Shown: one piece after another, positions 25,736 to 36,596 of the stretch
Layout: every line of letters begins with the position of its first letter
Position numbering within the stretch: the stretch's first letter is position 1
From: Elysia chlorotica
Lineage: Eukaryota > Mollusca > Gastropoda > Plakobranchidae
NCBI GenBank assembly: GCA_003991915.1
Contig: RQTK01000529.1
Span: 140,377 to 204,376, forward strand
Length of the DNA stretch: 64,000 bases
Direction of reading: 5' to 3'
The notes under the pieces: generated by a model
What the model was told of the DNA's origin: nothing
Databases searched by the model: none
Seen by the model: the letters and a program-made list of their open reading frames with translations, nothing else
Made by a program: the position numbers and the translations under genes

Positions 25736-27255
25736 TCCTAGTTTTACGCCCTCTTGATTCCCAGGGAGAATCCGATAAGGCGACGGGCTCCAAGGCTAAC
25801 GTCTGACAATTTTACGTGCTAAAGTCAAGCACCATTTGCCGATCAGCGCGATCGTTTGCGCAGAACCTTAATGACGATACGACCATCTAAAGATGGCCGC
25901 GCCATTGCATTTCGATTCTTGGTGGCTTTGTTCTCTGTAGAGGGAGGAGAGAATTCTCTTCCTCTCTCCGGGTTTAACGTCTTCTAGGACCCTTGGGGAA
26001 TCCTATACGGCGAAATTGGTGGCTTTGGTGCTTTCACTGCTTTGCTTTCTGTTTTATTGCGTTCTGACACTCCCACATATAACTATGAGAGTTACCTTTT
26101 CTCAGAAAAATTTGACCACAACAATGTATAATGATATAGCCTAGATAATGGCTGTGTGATGTATACATCGTTTTAATTTTTTTTTTTCAATCGTGTTCCC
26201 TTTGTATTTTTTCCCAACCTTAAAATTGCTGTAGGCCTATCTCAACTATCTTGACCATCGGCCAAGCATCTGAAACTGTAGCTGTGTTCGATTCCTTGCG
26301 GTTTAAGTCTTCAAAGACAACCATTGATCAGTAGGGCCTACAACCATTCCCCTGGCTGAAAACTTGTTATCAACCATTTGAACCTACAGGCCAACATCAA
26401 TTAGCATGGTTGTGGCGTGAATGCCCTAGGATTCGTCACTGCGCTCCTTCATCACCAATATCCGAGGGCCATTGCTTTCCTGGAACCTAGAAGTCACCTC
26501 GTAGCCTAGCCTACAGTGTCTCTGTTCAAACACCATGGGTCCATTCCCGACGTCAACCCGCACAAGGACCCCCAAAAATGTTGCTCAGCATTACAGTGAA
26601 TATCATCAGATCTGTTCTTGTGGTGGAGCAAAACTGGCACACTATGGTCCACTGTGACTCTTGCAGTAAATGGTGCTGCGCCGACTGTCTCACCATTGGA
26701 TATGAACGTCAAAATATTGGACAGGTGTCACGTGCGTTCTCCTAATTTTTTTAATGATAATTAATATATCAAAAAACAACATGCAGTCGAGATAGTGGAC
26801 AAGTGATAGCTGTGTCCTCCTGATTAATTTGTGTTTAATGAAAAAAATAATAATGATAGCCTAATAAATTCTGCGGAGTTTTATTTGTGAACTTTGCAAA
26901 AAATTGTTTGTTTGTAACTATGGGTGTTTGTGTGTGTTTCAAAGTGATCGAAAGATGGCGCATTTTTGCTTCTTTTGCACAATCTTAATCGCGCAGCTCT
27001 ATTCATTTTTGGAAATGATCCATAGATGAATCCATAGCTTTCTGCGGATCGTCATTATGGTTCTGCGCTATCTTAAGATCGCGCTGATCGGCGAATGGCG
27101 CTTGACACTACCACACACGAGACTGTGCGGGCACAGCAGTACTCCTGTCTCAGCATTTCAAACTATACCGACATCATAGAATAAATAACAACCGAACCAG
27201 GAGGGGTCGAAATCCGACAAAGAATTTTTTTTTCCGTTCGTGGATTTCGCCTCCC
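25736..27255 (-). mobile_element. SINE copy interrupted by the TIR element
   Basis: The left part (about 25736-25821) and right part (about 27108-27255) together make one SINE: cgtctgacaattttacgtgct, then ccacacacgagac, then actcctgtctcagc and accgaaccag. These match the intact copies at 29.5 kb and 49.7 kb in the same order. The split is explained by insertion of the 1.29-kb TIR element. Confidence 0.7.
25822..27108. mobile_element. TIR DNA transposon (non-autonomous or decayed), 1.29 kb
   Basis: The first about 55 bases and the reverse complement of the last about 58 match closely. Both have TCAAGC(A/G)CCATT near the tip, then the shared core gccgatcagcgcgatc, then GCGCAGAACC and TAATGACGAT; one arm carries a few extra bases. 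The element splits a SINE between its ...gtgcta and ccacacacgagac segments, with TA (or CTA) repeated at both ends as the target duplication. No transposase ORF is intact. TA or CTA duplications suggest Tc1/mariner or PIF/Harbinger, but the class cannot be decided from sequence alone. Confidence 0.75.
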
Positions 27256-27259
27256 CTTT

Positions 27260-29025
27260 GTTCAAACATCAAGGCCTTTCGTCGTAAAAAACAACACTAT
27301 TTACACTGACGATGGTTTACATACTCAGGACTTATTTAAATGAAACCCAAAAACTCTAACATGTAACACAAAAATAATAATTCAAGTGGTAGAAAGAACA
27401 ACATTGAAACATCATTAAGATAATGAATAGCACAGGCAACACAGAATTTCCAGAAAATGAAAACAGTCTTAGTAAACAAGTACATCTAAATGGTAACAAA
27501 GAGACGAGCCCTTCAAAGCTACATTGAACGTATAGGGCCTACTTATGTATGCTACAGATGAGAGGCATGGACAATCTTAAAAAAAAAACACAAAAGAATC
27601 TCAGCTGGTGCCCACGTCTTCGTGTAGGATTTTTCTGAATCATTTTGTTACACTCAATTAGCTAAATGCGAACAACAGGAAATGTGATTTCACAAAAAGT
27701 TATCCACTGATAGAAGACGAGTTATGATAAACAAGCAGAAACGTCATAGTGTTATTTTAAGTATTCTTTCCGTGCTATGCGCTTTAAGACCAAAGTACTA
27801 ATTAAAGAGAAAAAGTAGACTCTATGCTAAGTGGTGATTTTATTTTTCAAAAGCCAATCAGTTTGTGCTAGGTAGGCAAAATGTAAAACGAGAACGAGAG
27901 GTTCACCTATGACATCCCAGCTGGTGTCCCCGTATCCGCTTAGGATTCTTCAACACACCTAGTGGACGTAAAACTTTCAGTTTGTATAGGATTTTCTGGC
28001 TACCATAATTTAACCCAACAATTTTCATTTCAAGATCCCAACATTTGAAATCTGGTAATCGCACAATCCATACTTTTGTATCTTTCCATTTTGTAACAAT
28101 ATTTATGAACAAGCCATCAATGCCTTGATCAATAGTTCTAGAAATACTATTTTATTCTGTTTAAAGAATGGACAATAAATATTGTTGTTATTTTCTTCCC
28201 TTTTTTTGCAACAAAAAATCTTTTTTTTTTAAATTTGCAAATACAAAAGAAAAACACAAACAGGAACGTAATGTGCTGACTTTGGGAAACCACTAGGCCA
28301 ACGCATTCTCTATTTCTTTTTTGCAATATGACCATTGCATGAAACAAAAAGAGCAATATCTGCCCATTATGTCTAATATGAAAAAAATAAACAGAAGAAA
28401 AACAGAAACTAGAAACGATAACAAAATAATTTGAAAAAAAAAAGGAGAAATAAATAAAATGACGGACACAAAAATCAATATTCATCATTGTCATCTCCAG
28501 CGTCATGCTGATTTCGTAATCGATAGCATAATAAAAATAACAGACACAATACATTTTTGTTCTTCAAAAAGCAAGTTTACTTCCTAAAATACTTCACATA
28601 TTGAATTGTTTATATTAATTAAATTCTTGATTGATGTTCTCAGTTTATAAGATAGCATGTTGGGGTGCTTATTTCGATGCCTTTTTATTTCATCCTGAAG
28701 ATTTTAATTTCATAGTAACAATTTAATAATAACAAACCCAAGTCATAGACTTACTGTCTTTATCCAGGGCCTTGTTTTAGCACCAGTTGTTGATGGCGTG
28801 ATATCTTCTTCCCTTCTCCCGATAAAGATGTTCAGACCATTGGGAGTGTCGAGGTCGGAGGATAATTTTCCAATAGCTTGGCGTCCTCCAGTAAAAAAAA
28901 GACATTTACGAAGACGTGAGAATCAGCTGAAAATGAGATACGAACTTCGGACCTCCTGTTCGTCATCCACAGTGATATTGACTGACTTATCTGGCGCTAT
29001 GGGAGATTGACGTGTGGTCAGATGT
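27260..29025. other. Downstream flank of TPPP, possible 3' UTR
   Basis: No independent gene is seen. The GC-richer part at 28790-29020 directly follows the TPPP stop on the minus strand and is most simply 3' UTR. Confidence 0.45.
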
Positions 29026-30627
29026 CTACTTTTTTTCGTAGGTACCCTCGTTCTTGTAGCCCTGTACATACCCAGATGTATTGGCCAGGTCCTCCCGGCC
29101 GGCGGTACCTTTACCTTTTCCGGACTCGTCGAAGCGTTCCTTGTGAGAGCCCGTGTACTTGCTGGTGTCGGTGAGCCTCGCTGTGGTGGCGTCCACTGCC
29201 ATCGCCTGAATAGGGGAAATAGACTCTTAACTTTTGTCATTGACTCTACCTGCCCAAGTCGCTCACTCTTCTTTGCGTTCTCACACACAGTGAAAAGGAC
29301 CGTAGCCGGGTCTAACACAATATAAAAACAAGTTACCGCAGACATCCTCAACTCCTCTCTAACTGAGGTGCCAATTTTGTGAAGAGAGCACCGAAGTAAG
29401 GGGTGAGCTTAGTTTGCACTTGTCTAACTCCCAGCCAGTAAAACGGTTGTTGATGTTTTTGAGTTGGTTTAACGTCCAACATCAGCACTAGATAGGCTCT
29501 ATTGTGGACGGGTGCCAAGACTGACGTCTGTCAATTTTATGTGCTACCACACACGAGACAAGGTGGGGATACCATGACTCCTATCTCAGCCGGTGACATT
29601 AAACTGATACCGACACAACCAGTAGGGAGCGAAATCGCCAAGGTTTGAACTCGCACCTTTTGCGTCGGAAGCCGATGTTTTACCCCAGGGCCACCGCCAC
29701 CCCCGGTAAAACGGACCGAAAGTTCACTGTACCAGTGCGTTTTCAGAAACACGATCGGACGAAATATGGTGTCAATATGGTGATACTGTCTGAGACAAGA
29801 AAAAAAAATGGTAACCACGCTTTGCCTCTAAGTAGCAGCAGGTTAAGTGGTCAAACGTTAGTCTTGCGAACCGTCCACGATATAGCCTTTGCTGTTGACA
29901 TTGGACATTGAGAAACATACACATTTACTAACTCACTCATACTCATTTCTGGGCCCTTTTTGCTAAAGCAGGTGGCTACACGAAGAAGAATAATCCTGCA
30001 TAGGCCCTAACAACTTGGGCTACCAGTCATGCTGGTATACAAATCCATCATCATCATCACCATCATCATCTATTATTATTATTATTATTATATCATCATC
30101 ATCATCATTATTATTATTATTATTACTATTATTATTATTATTATTATTACTATTAATATTCCGAATATAGATCTAGATCTAAGATCAAATGCCAAACTTG
30201 GTTCAGCTATTATGCTATTATGATTAAATTAAGTTGTTGCCATAATAATATCTTAAACATAGAATTAAATTAACCCCTAGAACTCAGCTTCGTTACACAG
30301 TGATGCGACCAAAATATTCCATAGCTGTTTTTTGTTTTTTGTTTTTTTGTTGTTATTTTTTTTAATAAGAGTTAAAAAAACAACAACACGGAAAGCACCC
30401 TACAAATATTACTCTTCTGAATTTTTACAAATATGTTAGCGATTGTCTTGAAAGTATTTTTTTTTTTAATTTTTTGTCAAAATCAATGTTGAAAAAGAAA
30501 TTTTTACATGTTTTTTGAATGGCATCATAATTTTTTTCATTCCACGAGTTGCAGCTTCTAAGATTAATAAAAATCGTACCCCTTAAGAAAACAAACAAAC
30601 AAACAACAACAACAACAACAACAACAA

Positions 30628-30672
<45 letters not shown>

Positions 30673-32416
30673 AACAAAAAACACAAAAAACAAAACAAAA
30701 ACAGCCCTGCCTAAAGTACGATTCTATGAGCATAGAGAACCAATGTAGCTGTGTAGCTTTGAACTAATGTGCAGGATTTCTGAGGTTCAAGTCTCTGAGG
30801 TTTAACATTCTTCTGTGCATAGCGAAAACTAGCAGACGTAGAGCAAAAAAAAAAAAGATTTCATTCTCTATATCGCTGTTGTTTTGAAATAAGTTTAAAA
30901 AAAAAAGAGGTAGCGTGTGCGTTTATATGTGACACAGCTCTTTCGTTGCAAAAGGTATAGAGAGCTCGTGGTTCAAATGATCCAAAATGGTTTGAGCCAC
31001 ATCGCTTGGTGATAGAAAATAACAAGCCAGTGTCTAACCTTAGATGTCAATCCGTGTTTCGCCGCAATCTTCGCCTTCAATCCATCCGCCATGCTCACCA
31101 CCTCGGGGTCTGTAAGCTCGGGCCTTTTTGGAAGTTTTTTGTTGGTCTGCAATGTAACCGCTGCTAGCTCCAGCATGAAATCCCCGAAAAAGTCATCGAA
31201 CGTCAGTTTTTTGCTGATGGGACAGGTTTTGGGTTTCACAATAGCAGTGTTAAGCAATTATAAATTCGGCTGTGCAAAATTATTACAAACAATAATAATA
31301 ATAAATTGACAGTGTCGAGTGACATGTACAGAGCAACTGCCTCCGCAGTAAATAGTGGAGGCGAAGGCTTCAATAAAGACTGCGCAGGCAGTTGTCCTGT
31401 GCATGGCACTCACTGTGTCCACCTCAAGAAAAAAAATTAATCCTCTCTGACTCGCTTTCCCTGGCGAAAGCTGTCGGAGAGGGAAACTCGAAAACACCCC
31501 AAATCTTCATATATTGAGAAAAATGTATGCACTGCACCAAAATGATACATAGATAGAAACAATGCAAAACAATAATACGGTTGAAAAAAAAACACACAAA
31601 AAAGCAAAAACAAAAACAAAAAATAACACAAAAGACAAATCCTTGGTGAACATATCTACAGTAAAAGATAAATCAATTGGTGTAGCTCATTGTTTTAGAA
31701 TCTGTACACATTTAAAAAAAGGCATGTGAATCTCATATTTAAATGTATTCTCTTTGAAAACACCTTTACTCGCCTGAAGCCGATTATTTTTATGCATACC
31801 TACAGCAGTGATGACAATCCTTTATTCACTGGGTTTTTTTTCACCGTTGGCAGAGTGGTTAAGCACACTGGTCTTCGCCTTGGCAAGGCGAATGGGTGCC
31901 GAGTAGAAGGTGCGGGTTCGATCCCCGTCCATGTCATCAGTCTAAAAATGAGTCTTTGTCTACTTTTCTTATCGTTTGGTCTCAAGCTAGACCTAGGTTT
32001 GTGGCTGTCCCTTCTAACCTTTTGTCCTTGTAGAGATATTGCGACTGAAAGAGACAGAAGTTTTAATCATCCCCGCACCGTCATCGTTGGGCAACAAAGA
32101 AATATCGTCAAAATTTAGTCTTTGGTGCCGTCTCGGTAGGCTGCACCATAAGGAAACCTATAACAACAAAACAGGAAAAAAGCTTCTCTCTCTCCAATTT
32201 TGTAGAGCTAACTTACGTCTTTTTGTCGCAGTACTTTGGGAAGACTGAAACTTCCGCTGCCTTGGCTGCCGCGTCATTGATACATTCCTTGAGTAACTTG
32301 TTCATGGCCTTGTCCGTGATGAGCTTCAGATCAGCCTCGCTCAAGTTGGGCTTGGCTGCTGCGGTCTCCACAAAATGCTTGAAGGTTTGAAAGCACTGAG
32401 CTTTTACTTCAGCCAT
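29026..32416 (-). CDS. TPPP: Tubulin polymerization-promoting protein (TPPP/p25-alpha), 3 exons
   Basis: Exons 32416-32217, 31213-31039 and 29205-29026 (stop at 29028-29026) join in phase to 184 residues, close to the usual 170-220. The ATG sits in a good context (aacaATGg). The N-terminal two exons give the helical p25-alpha core, including [17 protein letters not shown] (about residues 68-84), matching the family's ITFEQF...LEELA region. The last exon carries the diagnostic C-terminus: [10 protein letters not shown], then [15 protein letters not shown] (about 144-158), then [13 protein letters not shown]. These correspond closely to vertebrate TPPP. Family members bind tubulin and bundle or stabilise microtubules, in neural and ciliated or flagellated cells. 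The first about 65 residues look divergent, and the usual GDT-x-ATG loop of vertebrate p25-alpha is not evident. Intron 2 contains a complete SINE, a (CAA)n tract and a mixed ATC/ATT tract. The 5' and 3' UTR limits are not determined. Confidence 0.93.
29450..29705 (-). mobile_element. tRNA-headed SINE, near complete
   Basis: Read on the minus strand it has a tRNA-like head with an A-box region (ggtggccctggggtaaaac) and a B-box (ggtgcgagttcaaacc), a body with ggctgagataggag, and a tail ending in gttggacgttaaacc. It sits in intron 2 of TPPP. Several other copies in the window share the body and tail. Confidence 0.85.
30042..30160 (+). repeat. (ATC)n/(ATT)n mixed tract
   Basis: Alternating blocks of ATC and ATT in intron 2 of TPPP. 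Confidence 0.95.
30597..30671 (+). repeat. (CAA)n microsatellite in intron 2 of TPPP
   Basis: A nearly pure CAA tract with one short interruption, followed by an A-rich stretch. Confidence 0.96.
31846..31935 (+). mobile_element. tRNA-like sequence (SINE head or tRNA pseudogene)
   Basis: An A-box (tggcagagtggttaagc) and a perfect B-box (gggttcgatcccc) are present. A six-base-pair anticodon-type hairpin (ttcgcc-ttggcaa-ggcgaa) has a seven-base loop that would read GGC, and there is a long variable region. The acceptor stem does not pair, so a functional tRNA is unlikely. It lies in intron 1 of TPPP. Confidence 0.6.
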
Positions 32417-32612
32417 TGTTGATGGCAATTCTTATATTAACCAGTGGCAAGCGGCGGACTAGTCTAGCACCTAAAGTTATTCTCTATGGAATAGAAGAAG
32501 TAGCAGTAAAATTACAAATATTGAGGTGCTTTAGAGATACAAACTAGTTTTAAGTTTTTACAATTCACTTAGTAGGCTATTCCAATAATAGTATTAAAAA
32601 AAATGGGCCTAA

Positions 32613-32703
<91 letters not shown>

Positions 32704-32974
32704 TTCATCATCATCATCATCATCATCATCATAATCATCATCATATCCTCATCATCATCATCATCATCANNNNNNNNNNNNNNNNNNNNNNNNNNNNNNN
32801 NNNNNNNNNNNNNNNNNNNNNNNNNNNNNNNNNNNNNNNNNNNNNNNNNNNNNNNNNNNNNNNNNNNNNNNNNNNNNNNNNNNNNNNNNNNNNNNNNNNN
32901 NNNNNNNNNNNNNNNNNNNNNNNNNNNNNNNNNNNNNNNNNNNNNNNNNNNNNNNNNNNNNNNNNNNNNNNNNN

Positions 32975-33048
<74 letters not shown>

Positions 33049-33049
33049 C
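32613..33049 (+). repeat. (ATC)n tract, assembly gap, (ATA)n tract
   Basis: ATC repeats from 32613 to 32769 run into a 205-base gap (32770-32974), and (ATA)n resumes at 32975-33049. The gap is almost certainly a collapsed or unreadable microsatellite. It starts about 200 bases upstream of the TPPP start codon. Confidence 0.95.
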
Positions 33050-33942
33050 CATGGAGGGGTGTAATTGCAGGACAATATTTAGGCCTTTGTCCTTATGTCT
33101 TAAAAAAGTCATTGCCCATTGGAATATAATTTATCGTCTGTTATGATATCCCCACGGGTTTTCTTTGCTAGTACAATAATCGCAATAATTGTTTTTAGAT
33201 GCATTTGCAATAGTAAACACTAAGGTATTTTTCCAAGTTTTTTTAAAGCACACACAAAAAGTCAACGACAAACTAATAATGGTTCTAGTAGCCGTAACAT
33301 AGCGCATCTTCATGAAGTGCCAGTGTCGTCCCGTGTCGTCCCGTGTCGTTATTATAATAAAGAAAATTAGTTGAAAGAATACTCCAGGAAATTAATGACT
33401 TGTCGAACGATTAGTACAAATTCAACCTTATGAATCTATAACTTTAACAGGATGTTTAGGCCTAGAGTCATGTTTTGATTTACAATCTAGACCTAAATTA
33501 ATTTACCGACTCTCAATCTCAAATTGTGAATCCTGCTTTACATCTTTATGTTATCTAAATGATATGGATATTAAATAGATCTAGAGCTAGATTTATATCT
33601 TTTCCAAAAAATATGCACAAGACATAAACTAAATTTAGTATTAACCTGAAAATGTTATTTTGGATATTATTGGATCTAGATGAGCTTCTGATATGATTTT
33701 AACCATTAAACCTTGAGTGGCTAAAAAAAAAGAAAAGAAAAAAGAAAACCTATAAAACTCGATAAAACTTTAAATAAAATGTTTGTTCTTCATATGACAT
33801 CATCTTCAATACTTTTTGAGGAGCCACAGTTCTTGGGCGAGTTCAATAATCGTGAAATGTTGTGCTTCTTGTTGTTTTTTTTCTTCAAGTTAAAGATTGC
33901 ACAAACACCTTAAGGTAATGAGAATGATCTGCAGTGCACTTG

Positions 33943-34048
33943 GAGTAGAATGCACAGACAAGACGTAGCTTACGTATCGGCGTAAGCCTTCTTATTTTTA
34001 TATTGTTACAAGGAGACTTAAGCTTCGTCTTGTCTGTGCATCCTACTC
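33943..34048. repeat. Inverted repeat, 30-base arms, 46-base loop
   Basis: Arm 33943-33972 (gagtagaatgcacagacaag...) pairs with arm 34019-34048 (...cttgtctgtgcatcctactc) with about three mismatches. The loop side contains a second small hairpin, gcttacg-tatcgg-cgtaagc. Confidence 0.9.
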
Positions 34049-35658
34049 TTTATCTATAGATCGCGTTTTATTATCGGCCATGGATCTAAATTGATTTCTA
34101 TCCAACAGAAACTGCTAGTTGCACCTTGACCTGTAGAACAAGTTTCAATTTTATTGTACCCCCAACAATGGTATGAAGTTCGTTGAAATACATGGATACT
34201 TTCTAAAAAACGTCACCCATGAAATGAAAATATGTAAAAGAGCGATGGAGAAAAAATATTAGGCATAAACAGAAAACACAAAGTACAACAGTCGGGATGA
34301 AAACAAAGGTAGATGATGTACTCGTAATAGAACAAATAACAAAAACAAATTGAAGATGGGCAGGACATGTGGCACGTTTGAAAAACAACAGATCTACAAC
34401 GTTAAAAAGAGTGGGAAGTGAGAAAAGCCCGAGCCATCGCCAAAACCATAAAGTTAAAATGGTCAGGAAATCACCTTTTTTTTTTGAAAACACGTAGTAT
34501 TATTGGAGCTCTCGTATCTTCTTAAATCGCTCTATGAAGAACGATTCTGATTGAAGCCTTAACTTTTAGCCAACACTAAAATCGACTTACTATGTGCCCA
34601 AATCTGGTTTGCGAACAAAAAGAACACTATTTATCGGCGTCCCTAGTAATGAATTGTTTATGACTTAGGTTCTTTGTAAACATTTTTTTTATCTCTTTAA
34701 CAATATTGTATCGATGCCTGTCAAATTAACAGGCTATACAGTTTAAATCCGAGTAAGCCACTTCTTACATGATTAATATTGATTCGCTGAGGAAATCTTG
34801 TCTCAATTTATATACCGCATAGCGAATATATAAAGCACGCATTTTAGACTTTCAAGAGCATGTAGTTTTCAATGTTATGGTCAGAAATATGGATAACTAA
34901 AATCAAATACATACGCACGATGGAACCTCAAGAAGTATTAATTTTTTATGTAATGATGGATATAATAATTTATGTGGAAAAATGCAAAATAGTATGTTTG
35001 AATATTTTATATTGAAAAAGTATGTATGAAAAAAGACGACATATATTATACTACCTAAATTAGGCATTGGGGTATGACAACAAAGGAGACTTAAAGTTTA
35101 AACCACAACTAGGCATACACATCAAAAGAGTATAATTGTATGTAATAATTTGGAGGAGGGTAAAGATCCGAATTTGGATTTGGGTTAAGATGTCACAAAG
35201 GATACGCTAATTTTGTTGGACGCCAATGTGGGACGGTAACTTTAGATGCAAAAATTAACAGGTTCACTTCGGTCAATTCATTGACCTGCCTAAATATAAA
35301 GAAGCCTAGCTAGGAATAGATCATTTGTGAGCAAAACTGACTTAAACTATTGAGTTCCACAAACGAATTTGCCACTATTGAACAAACGTTAGGAATCTAA
35401 CAAGAAAATGGCATATAGATATTGGTAGACGTGTCGAGACTTTGGTGAGAGGAAAACTACTAAACAAGAAGTAATTCAACCAGAGGAGAATCCAGCGACG
35501 ACCGTGACCTTCGTGTTCCGCTGCTATGACACTTGTTAATAATTTATCACAGGTGAGACCTAGCTGTTTTGTTTACTTACACTGGATATGAAAGTTCATG
35601 ACCGATGTCCTAGTAAATCTGACAGGCGATGTGGACTGATGCTTAGACGTCTTCCCAT

Positions 35659-35726
35659 GACCACCCCCCCCCCCCCCCCCAACCCCAACCCCCCAGCTCT
35701 CGCCCCCCCCCCTCCCCCCCAATAAC

Positions 35727-35817
<91 letters not shown>
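35659..35817 (+). repeat. Poly-C clusters followed by (CT)n
   Basis: C-runs of 7-19 bases from about 35664 to 35737 adjoin about 40 CT units. The opposite strand is a G-run plus (GA)n tract. An ATC tract follows at 35919-35995. Confidence 0.95.
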
Positions 35818-35820
<3 letters not shown>

Positions 35821-35919
35821 TTCACTCACTATTTATTTATATCTTTTCTCTGTCAGGCCTATTCTCAAACTCATCCACCCTCTCACCCTCTTCATCTTGC
35901 TTCTCCTCCTCCTCCTCCT

Positions 35920-35985
<66 letters not shown>

Positions 35986-36596
35986 CATCATCATCTTCCA
36001 TCTTCTGCTTTTGTTTCTTCTACCCCCTCTCTTTCTTTTCATTAACCTCTTTATCTCTCCTTTTCTTCTCTTTCCGTTTGTCTCTCACTCATTTATTTAA
36101 ATTTCTATCTTTTTATGTTTAACTAATTCTCACCTTTTATCGCGTGAGGAAGTCATCCATTTATCTGTCCACAAAATGCATATTTTTGACTTCCTTCAAC
36201 CCCACCCAATTCAGAAAATTTGCCAAGGAGATTAAACCCATGATACCGGCATCACGTAGGGTTATGATAACGGGTGTGCGTCAACCCCTGGCCCAGAAGA
36301 ATGCGTTTAGCATGAAACGCCATCCGTATCACACTTTATAACTGGGCCCAAATATCTCGCTACCGCTATCTTGCCAAATTAGAATATTAGACCTTGCACA
36401 GGACGATGTAGAGACAAGTAATTTATAAAAAATAAAAAAAAAAGAATTTAATTTAAAAAGCAACAACAAGGCAGCAATATAACTACTCGCACTGTTTCTG
36501 TTAACAAATTTTATTTAAAAAAAAAAAAGAGATATAAAATACCAAAAGTATTACTTTGGTAAAAGGTTATTTTAGATTTTACAAAACTTATACGAA

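Noticed and set aside
28923-29351. 142-codon minus-strand ORF
   Set aside because: Wrong frame of the TPPP last exon; the neighbouring frame gives the conserved TPPP tail.
31846-31935. Functional tRNA gene
   Set aside because: A-box, B-box and an anticodon hairpin exist, but the acceptor stem does not pair and the variable region is abnormal.
31800-31985. Peptide with [14 protein letters not shown] on the minus strand
   Set aside because: A typical translation of a tRNA-like SINE head, not a gene.
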